Below are positions 15,802 to 24,463 of a stretch of DNA of 64,000 nt, one piece after another. Below the pieces are notes generated by a model. The model was given only the letters and a program-made list of their open reading frames with translations, had not been told where the DNA came from and searched no databases. Source of the stretch: Pacificoceanicola onchidii (GTDB lineage: Bacteria; Pseudomonadota; Alphaproteobacteria; Rhodobacterales; Rhodobacteraceae); the NCBI RefSeq assembly GCF_004804335.1, contig NZ_SRXY01000007.1:124001-188000 (forward strand). Direction: 5' to 3'. A program made the translations under genes and the position numbers. The first letter of the stretch is position 1, and the number at the start of each line of letters is the position of its first letter.

Positions 15802-16884
15802 ATGTCCTTTTCGCCAGATGTGAACGAAATCCTGTCACGGGCGCGGTCTGACCTGCGCATGGGCGTTCCGGTCGTTCTGGAAGGCCCGGACGAGGCGGTT
15901 TTGGTTGCATCGGCCGAAACCATCAGCGCGGCGCGCCTGGCGGATATTCAGGCCATGGGGGTCGTGGATCTGGTCCTGACCGGGCGCAGGGCGGAAACGC
16001 TCAAGGCGCGGGCATATGATGGCGATGTGGCGCGGGTGGTGCTGCCGGAGGGGGCAAAGATTTCCTGGGTGCACGCGCTGGCCGACCCGGCGGACGATCT
16101 CAAATCGCCGATGAAGGGCCCGCTTTCGACCCGCCGTGGGGGGGATGCCCGATTGCACCGAATGGCGATCGCCCTTTGCAAAAGCGCGCGGCTGCTTCCG
16201 GCTGCGCTGATGACGCAAGTTGATCGGGGGTTTGGCGCTTCGCGCGGATTGACCTCCATTCCGGCGGATGATGCCGCGCCTCTGCTCGTGGCCTTGCCGC
16301 CGCTCTCACACACGATTTCCGCCAAGGTGCCGCTTGGTGCGGCGGAAAACGCGCGGCTCCACATCTTCCGCCCGCAGGATGGCAGCGATGAGCACTATGC
16401 CATCGAAGTCGGCCAGCCGGATCGTAGCGCCCCTGTGCTGGCACGGCTGCATTCGGCCTGTTTTACCGGCGATGCCCTCGGGTCCTTGAAATGCGACTGC
16501 GGCCCGCAACTGGATGCAGCGCTGACCCAGATGGGGCAGGCAAACAGCGGCGTGCTGCTGTACCTGAACCAGGAAGGGCGCGGCATTGGATTGGCCAACA
16601 AGATGCGAGCCTATTCGCTTCAGGATCAGGGGTTCGACACGGTTGAGGCCAATCACAGGCTGGGTTTTGAAGACGATGAACGGGATTTCCGGCTTGGCGC
16701 GCAGATGCTGCAGACCATGGGATTTGGCTCGGTCCGGCTTCTGACCAACAACCCCAAGAAGGTAGCGATGCTGGAACAGAACGGCATTGCTGTCGCGGAA
16801 CGTGTGCCGCTCAAGGTGGGGCAAACGCCTCAGAACGAACGGTATCTGGCGACGAAAGCGGCCAAGTCCGGTCATCTGTTCTGA
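15802..16884 (+). CDS. ribA: GTP cyclohydrolase II with N-terminal extension
   Basis: A 360-residue protein. The C-terminal about 200 residues are GTP cyclohydrolase II, the first step of riboflavin synthesis, with the zinc-cysteine motif [15 protein letters not shown], then [11 protein letters not shown] and the Asn/Lys-rich [12 protein letters not shown]. The N-terminal about 150 residues look like a degenerate relative of 3,4-dihydroxybutanone-phosphate synthase ([19 protein letters not shown]), which presumably lacks that activity. GAGG lies before ATG 15802; the open frame upstream overlaps cenR and is rejected. A 25-bp repeat follows at 16902. Confidence 0.9.
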   Translation: MSFSPDVNEILSRARSDLRMGVPVVLEGPDEAVLVASAETISAARLADIQAMGVVDLVLTGRRAETLKARAYDGDVARVVLPEGAKISWVHALADPADDLKSPMKGPLSTRRGGDARLHRMAIALCKSARLLPAALMTQVDRGFGASRGLTSIPADDAAPLLVALPPLSHTISAKVPLGAAENARLHIFRPQDGSDEHYAIEVGQPDRSAPVLARLHSACFTGDALGSLKCDCGPQLDAALTQMGQANSGVLLYLNQEGRGIGLANKMRAYSLQDQGFDTVEANHRLGFEDDERDFRLGAQMLQTMGFGSVRLLTNNPKKVAMLEQNGIAVAERVPLKVGQTPQNERYLATKAAKSGHLF

Positions 16885-16901
16885 GGTTTCGCCGGGGGTT
16901 C

Positions 16902-16926
16902 GGGGCAGAGCCCCGCCCTACGGACC
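16902..16926 (+). repeat. 25-bp GC-rich palindromic repeat, copy 2
   Basis: It begins with the hairpin GGGGCAGAGCCCC and matches 23 of 25 positions of the reverse complement of 6205-6229. It lies between ribA and the luciferase-like gene. Confidence 0.6.
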
Positions 16927-16991
16927 GTCTCGTGGGCTTGCAGCGTGTGATCGGGATCATAGGTTGGACCCGAAGGCTATCGGAGGCAGAT

Positions 16992-17996
16992 ATGCGATAC
17001 TCCCTGTTGGATTTGTCACCAGTGCCGGAAGGTTTCACGGCCTCTGACGCGCTGCGGAATACAGGTGATCTTGCCCGACATGCGGAAGGCTGGGGGTTTC
17101 ATCGCTATTGGATGGCCGAGCATCACAACATGCCGGGGATTGCCTCTGCGGCGACGGCTGTGCTGATCGGCCATGTGGCCGGGCTGACGCGCGAGATGCG
17201 GGTCGGGGCAGGGGGCATCATGCTGCCGAACCACGCACCTTTGGCCGTTGCCGAAGCCTTTGGCACGCTGGCGACCCTCTATCCGGATCGGATTGATCTG
17301 GGTCTGGGGCGGGCGCCCGGCGGGGATGCTGCGGTGATGCAGGCACTTGGGGTGAACCCGCAGCGCTCCGAAAATTTCCACAATGAAGTGGCCGAGTTGC
17401 GCGCCTTGCTTGGACCGGTCAGCCCGGATCGGCAGGTGCGTGCCTTGCCGGGGGAGGGGACGCGAGTGCCGCTCTGGATCCTGGGCTCTTCGATGCACGG
17501 GGCGCAGGTTGCTGCACTGCTTGGGCTGCCTTATGCCTTTGCCTCGCATTTCGCCCCGGCGGCGCTGGAACAGGCGCTGGAGGTGTACCGGCGGTATTTC
17601 AAACCTTCAGAAAGCCTTGAGAAGCCTCACGCCATGATGGCGATCAACGTGTTCGCCGCAGAACAGGAACACGAAGCGCGTCGATTGCGCACGACGATGC
17701 AACAGGCGTTCTATCGCCTCCGTACGGGGAAGCCGGGCAAGTTGCCTGCCCCGGTGGACAAGTTGTCCGATGTGGTCCCGGCAAGTGCGATGCCCGCGCT
17801 GGACGAGGCCTTGCGCATCAGCGCGGTCGGTGATCCGGATCAGGTGGAGCAGCAGATGCGACAACTGATTGAGACGTACCGGCCGGATGAGGTGATCCTG
17901 ACGGGACAAATCCACGACCACCGCGCGCGCCTGCGCAGCTTTGAAATTGCGGCCGACGTTATGACGCGCATCAACGCAAGACAGGATGCAGCATGA
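16992..17996 (+). CDS. Luciferase-like (LLM class) flavin-dependent oxidoreductase
   Basis: A 334-residue bacterial-luciferase-like TIM-barrel protein. The opening [14 protein letters not shown], the motif [23 protein letters not shown] and the later [10 protein letters not shown] place it in the MsnO8-like group of LLM oxidoreductases, which use reduced flavin; substrates are usually unknown. GGAGG is 6 bases before ATG 16992. Its stop overlaps the start of the L,D-transpeptidase gene by ATGA, so the two are coupled although no functional link is evident. Confidence 0.87.
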   Translation: MRYSLLDLSPVPEGFTASDALRNTGDLARHAEGWGFHRYWMAEHHNMPGIASAATAVLIGHVAGLTREMRVGAGGIMLPNHAPLAVAEAFGTLATLYPDRIDLGLGRAPGGDAAVMQALGVNPQRSENFHNEVAELRALLGPVSPDRQVRALPGEGTRVPLWILGSSMHGAQVAALLGLPYAFASHFAPAALEQALEVYRRYFKPSESLEKPHAMMAINVFAAEQEHEARRLRTTMQQAFYRLRTGKPGKLPAPVDKLSDVVPASAMPALDEALRISAVGDPDQVEQQMRQLIETYRPDEVILTGQIHDHRARLRSFEIAADVMTRINARQDAA

Positions 17997-18502
17997 ACCG
18001 GGATGCGATGGTTCTGACGAAAACGGGTCTGCGTTTTGCAGGCCGTATGTGGCCGTGCACCGTTGGCCGGGGTGGCGTTACGGCAACCAAACGCGAAGGC
18101 GATGGCGGCACGCCCACGGGCGAGCATCGGATCGCCGGGGTGCTTTTCCGGCCGGACCGGATTGCACGGCCCAATGTCTGGGCGACGCCGATCAGACCGG
18201 GGGATCTGTGGTCAGATGATGCAAGCGATCCAGCTTACAACACGCAGGTCAAAGCGCCCTATGCGCCCAGCCACGAAACGCTGCGCCGGGCCGATCCGCT
18301 TTATGATCTTGTGCTGCTGACAGACTGGAACTGGCCAGACGCCGTGCCGGGCAAAGGCTCCGCGATCTTCCTGCACCGCTGGCGGCGTCCGGGCTTTCCG
18401 ACAGAAGGCTGCATTGCTTTCCGCCCCGATCACTTGCGCCAGATTGCGGCGCTGATCCTGCCCGGAACGCGGGTTATCGTCCCGCAGGGGCTCGCGCGGT
18501 GA
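17993..18502 (+). CDS. L,D-transpeptidase (YkuD) family protein
   Basis: A 169-residue YkuD-fold protein that would cross-link peptidoglycan or attach proteins to it. The catalytic motif is complete: FLHRW with His128, then FPTEGCIAF with the nucleophile Cys140. No signal peptide is visible, so it may be a short YkuD form of unknown location; homologues of this size are common in alphaproteobacteria. The start overlaps the preceding gene by 4 bp. It is convergent with argE, the stops 4 bp apart. Confidence 0.85.
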   Translation: MNRDAMVLTKTGLRFAGRMWPCTVGRGGVTATKREGDGGTPTGEHRIAGVLFRPDRIARPNVWATPIRPGDLWSDDASDPAYNTQVKAPYAPSHETLRRADPLYDLVLLTDWNWPDAVPGKGSAIFLHRWRRPGFPTEGCIAFRPDHLRQIAALILPGTRVIVPQGLAR

Positions 18503-18506
18503 GCGG

Positions 18507-19667
18507 TTACGCCGTCAGATAGCGCTCCAGCCCGACCAGCATGTCGAGGCATTTCTGCAATTGGGCCCGCGTGATGAACTCATCCGGCTTGTGTGCCTGC
18601 GCAATAGAGCCGGGGCCGCAGACGACGACACTCGTGCCCATCTGCTGAAACAACCCGGCCTCGGTGCCAAATGGTACCACATCGCAGGCATTTCCGCCGG
18701 TCAACTGATGCAGCAGATCGCGGGCGGGATTGTCCTTGCGCGGTTCGAGGCCGACCACTTCGCCAATCGTGTCTGTCGTGATGCTTGCCTGTGGCGTGAC
18801 GGTGCGCATGGCGGGAAGAAGCTCCGTTTCGACAAAGCGATTCATGGCCTCGTTAACGAAATCCGCATCGCTCCACTCGACCGGGCGCATCTCCCAGTCG
18901 ACCTCGGCCTTGCTGGGGATGACGTTGTGCACGGTGCCGCCGGACAGCCTTCCTATGTTGATGGTCGTCCATGGTGGATCGAACCGGGAGCCCGCAGGCG
19001 CGCGTGACTTCAACTCTTCAGCGAGATCCAGCAGCCGCGCCACATAGCGCGCTGCGTAGGCCGCGGCGTTTACGCCCTTGTCTGGCGCCGAGCCGTGCCC
19101 TTCGAGGCCGGCAAAGCGGGTGGTGTACTCGCAGCAGCCCTTGTGCCCTTCGATGATCTGCATTGACGTGGGCTCGCCTACAATCACCATGGCGGGTTTG
19201 ATCCCGCGCCGCGCCAGTTCCGGAACAAGGCGTCTTGCGCCGAGACAGCCCACCTCTTCGTCGTAGGTGAAACTGAAGTGCAAAGGGCGCGTCAGAGGGC
19301 GCGCGGCCCAGTCCGGGGCTATGGCCAGGGTCGCTGCGAGAAAACCCTTCATATCGCAGGTGCCGCGTCCGAACAGGCGCCCGTCCCGTTCCGTCAAAAC
19401 AAAAGGATCGGTACTCCAGTCCTGCCCCTCCACAGGCACCACATCGGTATGACCGGAGAGCACAATGCCGCCGGGACCGTCCGGGCCGAGCGTCGCCCAG
19501 AGGTTGGCTTTTGAACCGGTTTCATCGTGCCAAATGGAGACGCGCGCGCCGATCGCTTCCAATCGTGTTGCCAGATCATCAATGATTTCGAGATTGCTGA
19601 CCGCAGAAACCGATGGATGCGCGATCAGCTCTGACAAGATGGATTCGGTTCGGGCAAGAGGCGTCAT
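18507..19667 (-). CDS. argE: Acetylornithine deacetylase
   Basis: A 386-residue M20-family metallohydrolase that removes the acetyl group from N-acetylornithine in arginine synthesis. Zinc-site motifs are in order: LSGHTDVVPV, GRGTCDMKG, TYDEEVGCLGA (catalytic Glu pair), GEPTSM and the C-terminal AQAHKPDEF. The lid domain lies about residues 180-290. ATG 19667 is preferred over GTG 19691, which would add eight residues. A 409-bp gap separates it from the divergent polyamine operon. Related succinyl-diaminopimelate desuccinylases are less likely by motif pattern. Confidence 0.88.
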   Translation of the reverse strand: MTPLARTESILSELIAHPSVSAVSNLEIIDDLATRLEAIGARVSIWHDETGSKANLWATLGPDGPGGIVLSGHTDVVPVEGQDWSTDPFVLTERDGRLFGRGTCDMKGFLAATLAIAPDWAARPLTRPLHFSFTYDEEVGCLGARRLVPELARRGIKPAMVIVGEPTSMQIIEGHKGCCEYTTRFAGLEGHGSAPDKGVNAAAYAARYVARLLDLAEELKSRAPAGSRFDPPWTTINIGRLSGGTVHNVIPSKAEVDWEMRPVEWSDADFVNEAMNRFVETELLPAMRTVTPQASITTDTIGEVVGLEPRKDNPARDLLHQLTGGNACDVVPFGTEAGLFQQMGTSVVVCGPGSIAQAHKPDEFITRAQLQKCLDMLVGLERYLTA

Positions 19668-20076
19668 GAGGCTGTTTCCGACTTGGGCCACTGGGGCAGC
19701 ACTTCATTGAAAGGTATCAAGCGGCTCATTGCACAAGAGGCGCGGCGGGGCGGTTCAAATTTGGTCAGTTTGTAAGCTGTGGCATGAAAATCGGGCGTTT
19801 CGGGAATGAAAACGAACGGTTTTGAAGTGAAAACGACAGTCTTCGACCCGTCAGTGCAGGGTGTGGGAGCGAAAGACTGCCGGGAAAAACTGCAATATCG
19901 TGCCGCGCGGTGGCGCAAATTGCCTGCGATGCGTCGCTTTCCCGGTCAGATTTCCCGGAATTCCTGTCAAGTTTTGAAAAATCAGGGAACCGGTTGCAAC
20001 GCATGCGCGGTCGCGCTTTAGTTCCATGGTATAGAGACAGCGGAAAAAACCGCGACACTGACACGGGGAGCCTGCT
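19668..20076. promoter_or_regulatory. Divergent control region of argE and the polyamine operon
   Basis: There is no gene in these 409 bp. I see a direct repeat TTTCCCGG (19938-19945 and 19951-19958, 13-bp period), a repeated GTTTTGAA, and a GCGG-A6-CCGC hairpin at 20039-20052 just before the potA start. Both promoters must be here, but no clear -35/-10 pair was found. Confidence 0.4.
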
Positions 20077-21180
20077 TTGGCGGATCAAACAAACGGCGAC
20101 GCATTCGTCGCCTTTGAGCATGTTCAGAAAAGCTATGACGGCGAAACGCTGGTCGTCAAAGATCTGAACCTATCCCTGCCCAAGGGCGAATTTCTGACAA
20201 TGTTGGGGCCGTCCGGGTCAGGCAAGACGACCTGCCTGATGATGCTGGCCGGCTTCGAGACCGCCACGCACGGCGAGATCAAGCTTGATGGCACCAGCAT
20301 CAACAACATCCCGCCGCACAAACGTGGCATCGGCATGGTGTTCCAAAACTATGCCCTGTTCCCGCACATGACCGTGGCGGAGAACCTTAGCTTCCCACTC
20401 GAAGTTCGCAAGATGGGCAAGTCCGACCGCGAAGCGAAAGTGAAGCGCGCGTTGGACATGGTGCAGATGGGCGCCTTCGGCGGTCGCCGTCCTGCGCAGC
20501 TTTCGGGTGGTCAGCAGCAGCGGATCGCGCTGGCGCGCGCGCTGGTGTTCGAGCCGGAGCTGGTTTTGATGGACGAACCGCTCGGCGCGCTGGACAAGCA
20601 GCTGCGTGAACACATGCAGTTCGAGATCACAAAGCTGGCGCATGATCTCGGGATCACCACGGTTTACGTGACGCACGACCAGACCGAGGCGCTGACCATG
20701 TCGGATCGCGTGGCGGTCTTTGACGATGGTCGCATCCAGCAGCTCGATCCGCCGGATACGCTCTATGAAAAACCCCGCAACAGTTTCGTGGCGCAGTTCA
20801 TCGGCGAAAACAACACGCTCGAAGGCATCATAACCGAGATCAAGGGTGAGACCTGCGTGGTCAAGCTTGAGGACGGTCAGGAAATCGACGCCGTACCGAT
20901 CAACGTTGGCACGGTTGGCGAAAAGACACGTGTGTCGATCCGCCCGGAGCGCGTCGAATTCAACAAGGATCGCCTGAAAGAAGGCGCGCACACGATCAAG
21001 GCGACAGTGCTCGAGTTCATCTACATGGGTGACATCTTCCGCACGCGTCTTCGGGTCGCGGGCAAGGACGATTTCGTCATCAAAACCCGCAATGCGCCGG
21101 ACCAGGTGCGCCTTGAGCCGGGCACCGAGATCGAGATTGGCTGGTTGCCGGAAGATTGCCGCGCGCTTGATGCGGATTAA
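20077..21180 (+). CDS. potA: Polyamine-type ABC transporter, ATP-binding protein
   Basis: A 367-residue ATPase of the spermidine/putrescine (PotA) type. Walker A is GPSGSGKTT (about residue 48), Q-loop FQNYALFPHM, signature LSGGQQQR, Walker B LVLMDEP and switch His in YVTHDQTEALTMSDR. A TOBE regulatory domain fills about 285-367. The start is TTG 20077, the only start codon in frame near the ribosome site GGGGAG. It heads the operon potA, substrate-binding protein, DUF1330, permease, permease. It energises uptake at the inner face of the membrane. Confidence 0.92.
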   Translation: MADQTNGDAFVAFEHVQKSYDGETLVVKDLNLSLPKGEFLTMLGPSGSGKTTCLMMLAGFETATHGEIKLDGTSINNIPPHKRGIGMVFQNYALFPHMTVAENLSFPLEVRKMGKSDREAKVKRALDMVQMGAFGGRRPAQLSGGQQQRIALARALVFEPELVLMDEPLGALDKQLREHMQFEITKLAHDLGITTVYVTHDQTEALTMSDRVAVFDDGRIQQLDPPDTLYEKPRNSFVAQFIGENNTLEGIITEIKGETCVVKLEDGQEIDAVPINVGTVGEKTRVSIRPERVEFNKDRLKEGAHTIKATVLEFIYMGDIFRTRLRVAGKDDFVIKTRNAPDQVRLEPGTEIEIGWLPEDCRALDAD

Positions 21181-21217
21181 AATCTAAAGAATTGCAGCGG
21201 GCTGGTCGGGGATGATC

Positions 21218-21267
21218 GGGCCGCTGGCAAGTAAGGGGTCGGAGGTTCGAACCCGTAACGCCGGCCC
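21218..21267 (+). other. Structured spacer with a tRNA T-arm-like sequence
   Basis: GGGCCG (21218-21223) can pair with CGGCCC (21262-21267), enclosing the palindrome GGTTCGAACC (21244-21253). The inner text GGGGTCGGAGGTTCGAACC closely resembles the variable loop and T-arm of a tRNA, but no full cloverleaf can be drawn. It lies between potA and the binding-protein gene. Confidence 0.45.
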
Positions 21268-21307
21268 CCTCAATCAAACGGGTAGTAAAACCTTAGGGAG
21301 TATAACG

Positions 21308-22426
21308 ATGAAACTCACCAAGACCCTCATGGCCACAACCGCGCTGACGGTTGCAGCTGCAGCGGCCCACGCGGACGGTCACGGCATGGCAGACAGCATG
21401 ACGCTTGTTAGCTGGGGTGGCGCGTACCAGTCTTCGCAGCAGAAGGCCTATGTTGAGCCCTACCTGGCAATGAACGACGGTGTGTCTTCCACCTGGGACG
21501 AGAGCTCTGCTGAAGCCGTGGCCAAGCTGCGCGCGATGAATGAAGCGGGCAACGTGACCTGGGACGTGGTTGACGTTGTGGCGGCAGACGCCATCCGTCT
21601 GTGCGACGAAGGCCTCGCTCTGGAGATTGACCCGGACTCCGATCTAGCGGCGGCGCCCGATGGCACCTCTGCAGAAGATGACTTCGGCGACCTGCTGGTT
21701 TCCGACTGCTTCATCCCGCAGATCGTGTATTCCACCACCTTCGGCTATCGCACCGATCTGGTTCCGGAAGGTGTTGATGCACCGTCCGACATCTGCTCGG
21801 TCTTCGATCTGGAAACCTACCCGGGCAAGCGCGCGCTGGAAAAGCGTCCGATCAACAACATGGAATGGGCGCTGCTCTGTGACGGCGTGGCCAAGGAAGA
21901 CGTCTACGACGTTCTGGAAACCGACGAAGGTCAAGACCAGGCGCTTGCCAAGCTGGGCACCATCAAGGACAGCGTTGTCTGGTGGTCCGCTGGTGCTGAC
22001 ACGCCGCAGCTTCTGGCTGATGGCGAAGTCTTCATGGGCTCCACCTACAACGGCCGTCTTTTCTCGGCCATCGTCGAGCAGAACCAGCCGATCGGCATGA
22101 TGTGGGACGCGCAGGTGTTCGACCTTGACGGTTGGATCATCCCGGCGGGTCTGTCTGATGACCGTCTGGCCCGTGCCAAGGACTTCGTAAAGTTCGCCAC
22201 GGACACCCAGCGTCTTGCGGATCAGTCCAAGTACATCTCCTACGGCCCGGCGCGCGCGTCTTCGGCTCCGATGGTTGGTCAGCACGCAGAGCTCGGCATC
22301 GACATGGCACCGCACATGCCGACCGACCCGGCAAACGCTGCCAACACCTTCCTGTACAACTACGAGTTCTGGGCTGACTACCGCGACGACATCGACGCGA
22401 AGTTCCAGGCGTGGCTGGCACAATAA
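21308..22426 (+). CDS. potD: Polyamine-type ABC transporter, periplasmic binding protein
   Basis: A 372-residue periplasmic binding protein. An N-terminal Sec signal (about residues 1-24, MKLTKTLMATTAL ... AAHA-DG) precedes the mature part opening with MTLVSWGGAYQ, typical of the PotD/PotF class. Trp, Asp and Glu residues such as VVWWSAGAD could line a polyamine pocket. AGGGAG lies 7 bases before ATG 21308. Two hairpins follow the gene before DUF1330, which may keep its mRNA more abundant than the permease part. Substrate (putrescine, spermidine or a related amine) is inferred from family only. Confidence 0.88.
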   Translation: MKLTKTLMATTALTVAAAAAHADGHGMADSMTLVSWGGAYQSSQQKAYVEPYLAMNDGVSSTWDESSAEAVAKLRAMNEAGNVTWDVVDVVAADAIRLCDEGLALEIDPDSDLAAAPDGTSAEDDFGDLLVSDCFIPQIVYSTTFGYRTDLVPEGVDAPSDICSVFDLETYPGKRALEKRPINNMEWALLCDGVAKEDVYDVLETDEGQDQALAKLGTIKDSVVWWSAGADTPQLLADGEVFMGSTYNGRLFSAIVEQNQPIGMMWDAQVFDLDGWIIPAGLSDDRLARAKDFVKFATDTQRLADQSKYISYGPARASSAPMVGQHAELGIDMAPHMPTDPANAANTFLYNYEFWADYRDDIDAKFQAWLAQ

Positions 22427-22448
22427 GCCGCTGAGGCGAAACGGCTGA

Positions 22449-22467
22449 GGCGGGGTTGAACCCCGCC
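22449..22467 (+). other. First hairpin after the binding-protein gene
   Basis: GGCGGGGTT and AACCCCGCC form a 9-bp stem with almost no loop, 22 bp past the stop codon. There is no T-run, so it is more likely an mRNA-end stabiliser or partial attenuator than a full terminator. Confidence 0.55.
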
Positions 22468-22486
22468 CGCCAAGACAAACCGTGCG

Positions 22487-22506
22487 AGGCGGGCCTGGTC
22501 CCGCCT
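22487..22506 (+). other. Second hairpin after the binding-protein gene
   Basis: AGGCGGG (22487-22493) pairs with CCCGCCT (22500-22506). It lies 29 bp before the DUF1330 start, in tandem with the previous hairpin. Confidence 0.5.
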
Positions 22507-22534
22507 TGCGCCACCAACGACAAGGGACAGGGAC

Positions 22535-22822
22535 ATGCCCAAAGGCTATATCATCGGCCATATCACGGTGAACGATCCCGAGGCTTACAAGGAATACATC
22601 GAGCGCGACACGCCGATCCTTGAGAGCTTTGGCGCGAAGTTTATCGTCCGTGGCGGGCAGTCTGAGACTCCCGAAGGCGAAACGCAGAACCGCCACGTCG
22701 TTATTGAATTCCCCGATTTTGAGACCGCGAAGCGGGCGTACAATGATCCGGCCTACCAAGAGGTTGCCGAGATCCGCCGCCGCACCGCGACCAGCACCAT
22801 CATCCTTGTGGAGGGCGCGTGA
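22535..22822 (+). CDS. DUF1330 family protein
   Basis: A 95-residue protein of the DUF1330 family, a dimeric ferredoxin-like alpha-beta barrel fold related to small monooxygenases, function unknown. The opening KGYIIGHITVNDPEAYKEYIE and the later VVIEFPDFETAKRAYNDPAYQ are typical. It is inserted between the binding protein and the first permease, 4 bp before the permease start, so it is part of the operon. A role in polyamine metabolism is only a contextual guess. Confidence 0.88.
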   Translation: MPKGYIIGHITVNDPEAYKEYIERDTPILESFGAKFIVRGGQSETPEGETQNRHVVIEFPDFETAKRAYNDPAYQEVAEIRRRTATSTIILVEGA

Positions 22823-22825
22823 GCC

Positions 22826-24460
22826 ATGAGTGACGCAACCAATTCCGGCCCCGTCCTGTCTGCCGATGGCACGCCGCTGAAGCGCAGCCTCGCGCGGGCC
22901 CTGCGCCGACAGAAGATGCGCGCCCTGATGCTGATCGCGCCGCTCCTGATTTTTGTACTGGTGACCTTCATTCTCCCGATTGCCGACATGCTGTGGCGCT
23001 CGGTCGAGAACCAGATTGTGACCAACACCATGCCGCGCACAGTGGTTGCATTGGCCGATTATGACGGCGCGAGCGGTGAGTTGCCCGGTGAGGCGACCTT
23101 TGAAGCGGCTTACTACGACCTTTACATCGCCGCCGAGCGCAAGCTGCACACCCGTCTTGGCAGCCGCCTGAACTATGAACAAACCGGCGCGTCCTCGCTG
23201 TTCCGCAAGTCCGGTCGCGGGCTTGATGACATCGGCGAAGTTTACATGGATCAGTTCGAAGATCTCGACAAGAACTGGGACGAGGCTGAGCCCTGGGCGG
23301 AACTGATGGGCGATCCCGCCTGGCTTGAGGCACAGGGCAAATGGCAGAAAGGTCAGACACAGCCAACGTTCAAGGCAAGCGGTGCGATCAAGGAACTGTT
23401 GCCGCGCACGGCGGAGCAATACGCGCTCTTCGCGGAGTTCCAGCAAGTCGACAAGGACAAAAGCCCGCTGCGCGAAGAGCCATGGTCGGCGGTTCACACC
23501 GCGCTCTATCAAGATTTGGCCGAGGCGGACGTCTCCGGCTACACCGGCCCTCAGGCCGATTTGCTCAAGGCCGCTGATGCGCTTGTCGCAAGCCCGGATT
23601 TCGAGACGGTCACCTTCAAGGCGGGCTTCGAAGAAATCGACGAGGACTGGATGGACCCGGAAATCTGGGTGACGATCCAGACCTACAGCCCGGAACTGAC
23701 CAACGGCTATTTCCTGAACGCTGTCGATATGCAGAAATCGCCCGATGGCGCCGAGTTCCGCGACGAGCGGGAGCGCATCTACGGCCTGCTGTTCAAGCGC
23801 ACGATCTTCATGTCCATGGTGATCACGATCAGCTGTATCCTGCTGGCCTATCCGGTCTCTTACCTGCTCTCCAACCTGCCTGCGCGCTCTGCGAACCTGC
23901 TGATGATCCTGGTGCTTCTGCCGTTCTGGACATCGCTTCTGGTGCGCACCTCGGCCTGGAAGGTGATGCTGCAGCAACAGGGCGTGATCAACGATATCCT
24001 CGTATGGATTGGCATGGTGGCCGATGACAGCCGCCTGACCATGATCAACAACCAGTTCGGCACGATTGTCGCCATGACGCACATCCTGTTGCCGTTCATG
24101 ATCCTGCCGATGTACTCGGTGATGAGCACCATCCCGCCGTCCTACACCCGCGCGGCCAAGAGCCTCGGGGCGACCAACTGGACAACCTTCTGGCGGGTCT
24201 ATTTCCCGCAGTCTGTGCCGGGGATCGGGGCGGGCAGTATCCTCGTCTTCATCCTGTCGATCGGCTACTACATCACGCCCGAAATCGTCGGTGGCACCAC
24301 CGGGACATTCATCTCCAACCGGATCGCCTATCACATCTCGTCCAGCCTCAACTGGGGTCTGGCGGCGGCGCTGGGCACGATCCTTCTGGCGGTGGTTCTG
24401 CTGCTCTACTGGGCATACGACCGCATCGTCGGCATCGACAACGTGAAGCTGGGGGGCTGA
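22826..24460 (+). CDS. potB: Polyamine-type ABC transporter permease with large periplasmic insert
   Basis: A 544-residue inner-membrane permease of the PotB class, which is usually near 300 residues. TM1 lies about residues 30-55; then comes a roughly 270-residue acidic, soluble segment (about 60-330) before TM2 (about 333-355) and the remaining core helices. The permease EAA loop AKSLGATNWTTFWRVYFPQ near residue 450 contacts the ATPase. The insert should face the periplasm if TM1 has its usual orientation. It matches no domain I know. It follows DUF1330 by 4 bp and precedes the second permease. Confidence 0.85.
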   Translation: MSDATNSGPVLSADGTPLKRSLARALRRQKMRALMLIAPLLIFVLVTFILPIADMLWRSVENQIVTNTMPRTVVALADYDGASGELPGEATFEAAYYDLYIAAERKLHTRLGSRLNYEQTGASSLFRKSGRGLDDIGEVYMDQFEDLDKNWDEAEPWAELMGDPAWLEAQGKWQKGQTQPTFKASGAIKELLPRTAEQYALFAEFQQVDKDKSPLREEPWSAVHTALYQDLAEADVSGYTGPQADLLKAADALVASPDFETVTFKAGFEEIDEDWMDPEIWVTIQTYSPELTNGYFLNAVDMQKSPDGAEFRDERERIYGLLFKRTIFMSMVITISCILLAYPVSYLLSNLPARSANLLMILVLLPFWTSLLVRTSAWKVMLQQQGVINDILVWIGMVADDSRLTMINNQFGTIVAMTHILLPFMILPMYSVMSTIPPSYTRAAKSLGATNWTTFWRVYFPQSVPGIGAGSILVFILSIGYYITPEIVGGTTGTFISNRIAYHISSSLNWGLAAALGTILLAVVLLLYWAYDRIVGIDNVKLGG

Positions 24461-24463
24461 TCC

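Noticed and set aside
19938-19958. Direct repeat TTTCCCGG in the argE-potA gap as an operator
   Set aside because: Two 8-bp copies in 409 bp are weak evidence and no regulator gene adjoins; mentioned only within the region entry.
21210-21275. A complete tRNA gene in the potA-potD spacer
   Set aside because: Only the T-arm-like part is present; no acceptor, D-arm and anticodon arms pair in the right geometry.
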